6,059 nucleotides of DNA from Alphaproteobacteria bacterium (GTDB lineage: Bacteria > Pseudomonadota > Alphaproteobacteria > Sphingomonadales > Sphingomonadaceae). Below the pieces are notes generated by a model. That model ran no database searches. It had not been told where the DNA came from and was given only the letters and a program-made list of their open reading frames with translations. This document shows, piece by piece, positions 5,517 to 6,059 of the stretch. The position numbers were made by a program, and so were the translations under genes. The stretch spans positions 1-6,059 of the forward strand of contig JAQGLD010000244.1 of the NCBI GenBank assembly GCA_028293055.1, in the 5' to 3' direction. Every line of letters begins with the position of its first letter. The stretch's first letter is position 1.

Positions 5517-5521
5517 AATAA

Positions 5522-5527
5522 GGGGAG
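5522..5527 (+). promoter_or_regulatory. Ribosome binding site of the blaI-family gene
   Basis: GGGGAG lies 7 nt before the ATG at 5535 and just after the operator. It supports that start over the upstream in-frame ATGs, which would add about 84 residues of repeat-derived sequence unlike the family. Confidence 0.65.
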
Positions 5528-5534
5528 AACGGCC

Positions 5535-5900
5535 ATGGAGCGTATCGCAGAGGGCGAATATGCGGTCATGGAGGTGCTTTGGGAGAAAGCGCCTCTGACG
5601 GCTGCCGAAGTCGCCGATCGAGTCCCGGCCGACCGGGGCTGGACCCTCGCCACCGTCAAGACGATGCTGTCTCGCCTGCTCGCCAAGGGCGTCCTCGCCC
5701 ACGAGCAGGACGGGCGCCGCTATCTCTACCGCCCCGCCATCCGCCGCGAGGATTATGTCGCCGAGGAATCCGGCCGCATGATCGATCGGATGTTCGCCGG
5801 CCGAGTGACTCCGCTCGTCGCCCATCTCGCCGCCCGCGACCGCCTCACGCCCGAGGATATCGAGGAGATCGAGGCCCTGCTCAAGGCGCTCAAGTCATGA
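5535..5900 (+). CDS. BlaI/MecI/CopY family transcriptional repressor
   Basis: The protein has 121 residues, close to MecI and BlaI (about 123-126). The N-terminal winged helix starts with IAEGEYAVMEVLWEKAPLTAAEVADRV (4-30). The recognition helix lies around WTLATVKTMLSRLLAKGVL (36-54), the wing is HEQDGRRYLYRP (56-67), and a helical C-terminal dimerisation region follows (73-121). The relatives repress beta-lactamase, mecA or copper-export genes and are inactivated when cleaved in a BlaR1-dependent way. By eye, the Asn-Phe cleavage site of staphylococcal BlaI corresponds roughly to His-Leu (97-98) here, so the inactivation mechanism may differ. The stop overlaps the start of an M56 peptidase gene (ATGA), the classical repressor-sensor pairing. 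What the pair senses is unknown, as no target gene is in view. Confidence 0.93.
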   Translation: MERIAEGEYAVMEVLWEKAPLTAAEVADRVPADRGWTLATVKTMLSRLLAKGVLAHEQDGRRYLYRPAIRREDYVAEESGRMIDRMFAGRVTPLVAHLAARDRLTPEDIEEIEALLKALKS

Positions 5901-6059
5901 CCGCCTGGCTCGCCGAAACCCTCGCGGGCTCGACGCTGCTGATGCTGCTCGTGCTTGCCCTCCGCCGCCCGGTCGCTCGAATCTTCGGCGCGCTCTGGGC
6001 TTACGCGCTCTGGCTGATTCCAGCGGTGCGGCTGATCCTGCCGCCGCTGCCCGATCTGT
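5897..6059 (+). CDS. M56-family (BlaR1-type) sensor peptidase, N-terminal fragment
   Basis: The frame opens at ATG 5897, inside the repressor stop, and runs off the window after 54 residues. Two hydrophobic segments are visible (about 8-21 and 32-49) separated by a basic loop RRPVAR. The second contains GALWAYALWLIPAVRLILPPLP, which is typical of the first helices of M56/BlaR1 membrane metallopeptidases. The HExxH catalytic site and any extracellular sensor domain would lie downstream of the window. The identification rests on this short segment plus the adjacent blaI-family gene. The usual role is to transmit a signal that leads to proteolytic loss of the repressor. Confidence 0.85.
   Translation, partial: MTAWLAETLAGSTLLMLLVLALRRPVARIFGALWAYALWLIPAVRLILPPLPDL

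Larger units (their letters stand above)
5039..5534. other. Long intergenic region without a convincing gene
   Basis: No frame on either strand here has a start with a ribosome binding site or a recognisable protein. The minus-strand frames through 5075-5340 translate the palindromic repeats into runs such as PAKAG and RRRPGS, a common artefact of REP-like DNA. The region contains three REP-like hairpins, a GCGGAG/CTCCGC hairpin (5137-5153), a terminator-like stem (5285-5325), an AT-rich patch (5348-5362), a tandem octamer (5369-5386), a CtrA-like motif (5413-5427) and the BlaI-type operator (5501-5516). Confidence 0.7.

Noticed and set aside
5075..5686. Minus-strand ORFs across the intergenic region
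   Set aside because: Their translation consists of repeat-derived motifs (PAKAG, RRRPGS) and an antisense reading of blaI; no family resemblance and no supported start.
1..6059. CRISPR array, tRNA, rRNA or insertion sequence
   Set aside because: No regularly spaced repeats, no cloverleaf or rRNA-like segment, and no transposase or terminal inverted repeats were seen.

Overview
The window is a GC-rich, densely packed chromosomal segment with every recognisable gene on the + strand. The best guess for the source is an alphaproteobacterium, probably Sphingomonadales. The reasons are a gene for the F1-ATPase inhibitor zeta subunit (DUF1476, essentially an alphaproteobacterial family), an adjacent bolA-grxD pair, a BlaI/M56 pair, and short CCCGGC-loop-GCCGGG intergenic hairpins of the kind common in sphingomonads. 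The order-level assignment is inference.

Bases 1-4028 hold a run of five tightly spaced genes that reads as one operon. They are the 3' part of an HAD-family acid phosphatase (e(P4)/class III type), a 3-oxoacid CoA-transferase subunit B, an NAD-dependent epimerase/dehydratase, an exported metallo-beta-lactamase-fold hydrolase resembling N-acyl homoserine lactonases, and a zinc-free NADPH:quinone reductase-like MDR enzyme. The junctions are a 1-nt gap, a 28-nt gap bridged by a 10-codon mini-ORF, and two ATGA overlaps. CoA-transferase subunit A is not in the window and may lie just upstream of the phosphatase.

Bases 4029-4141 are a small leader with short hairpins, a repeated 10-mer and a weak promoter candidate. 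Bases 4142-5038 hold a compact second operon: ATP synthase inhibitor zeta, a BolA-family protein and a CGFS monothiol glutaredoxin. BolA and CGFS glutaredoxins are known to form [2Fe-2S]-bridged complexes used in iron-sulfur trafficking or iron sensing.

Bases 5039-5534 contain no convincing gene. They carry three REP-like hairpins, two of them in nearly identical copies 144 nt apart, a strong long GC hairpin resembling a terminator, an AT-rich patch, a tandem CCGTGCCA repeat, a CtrA-like motif and, just before the next gene, a perfect BlaI/MecI-type operator dyad. From 5535 a blaI-family repressor gene overlaps by ATGA the start of an M56 (BlaR1-type) sensor peptidase that runs off the end of the window. 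No beta-lactamase or other target gene of this pair is visible.

Most of the content belongs to known families. The points most worth following up are the mini-ORF that links two genes by stop/start overlaps, the co-operonic dehydrogenase and exported lactonase-like hydrolase, and the regulatory architecture upstream of blaI.
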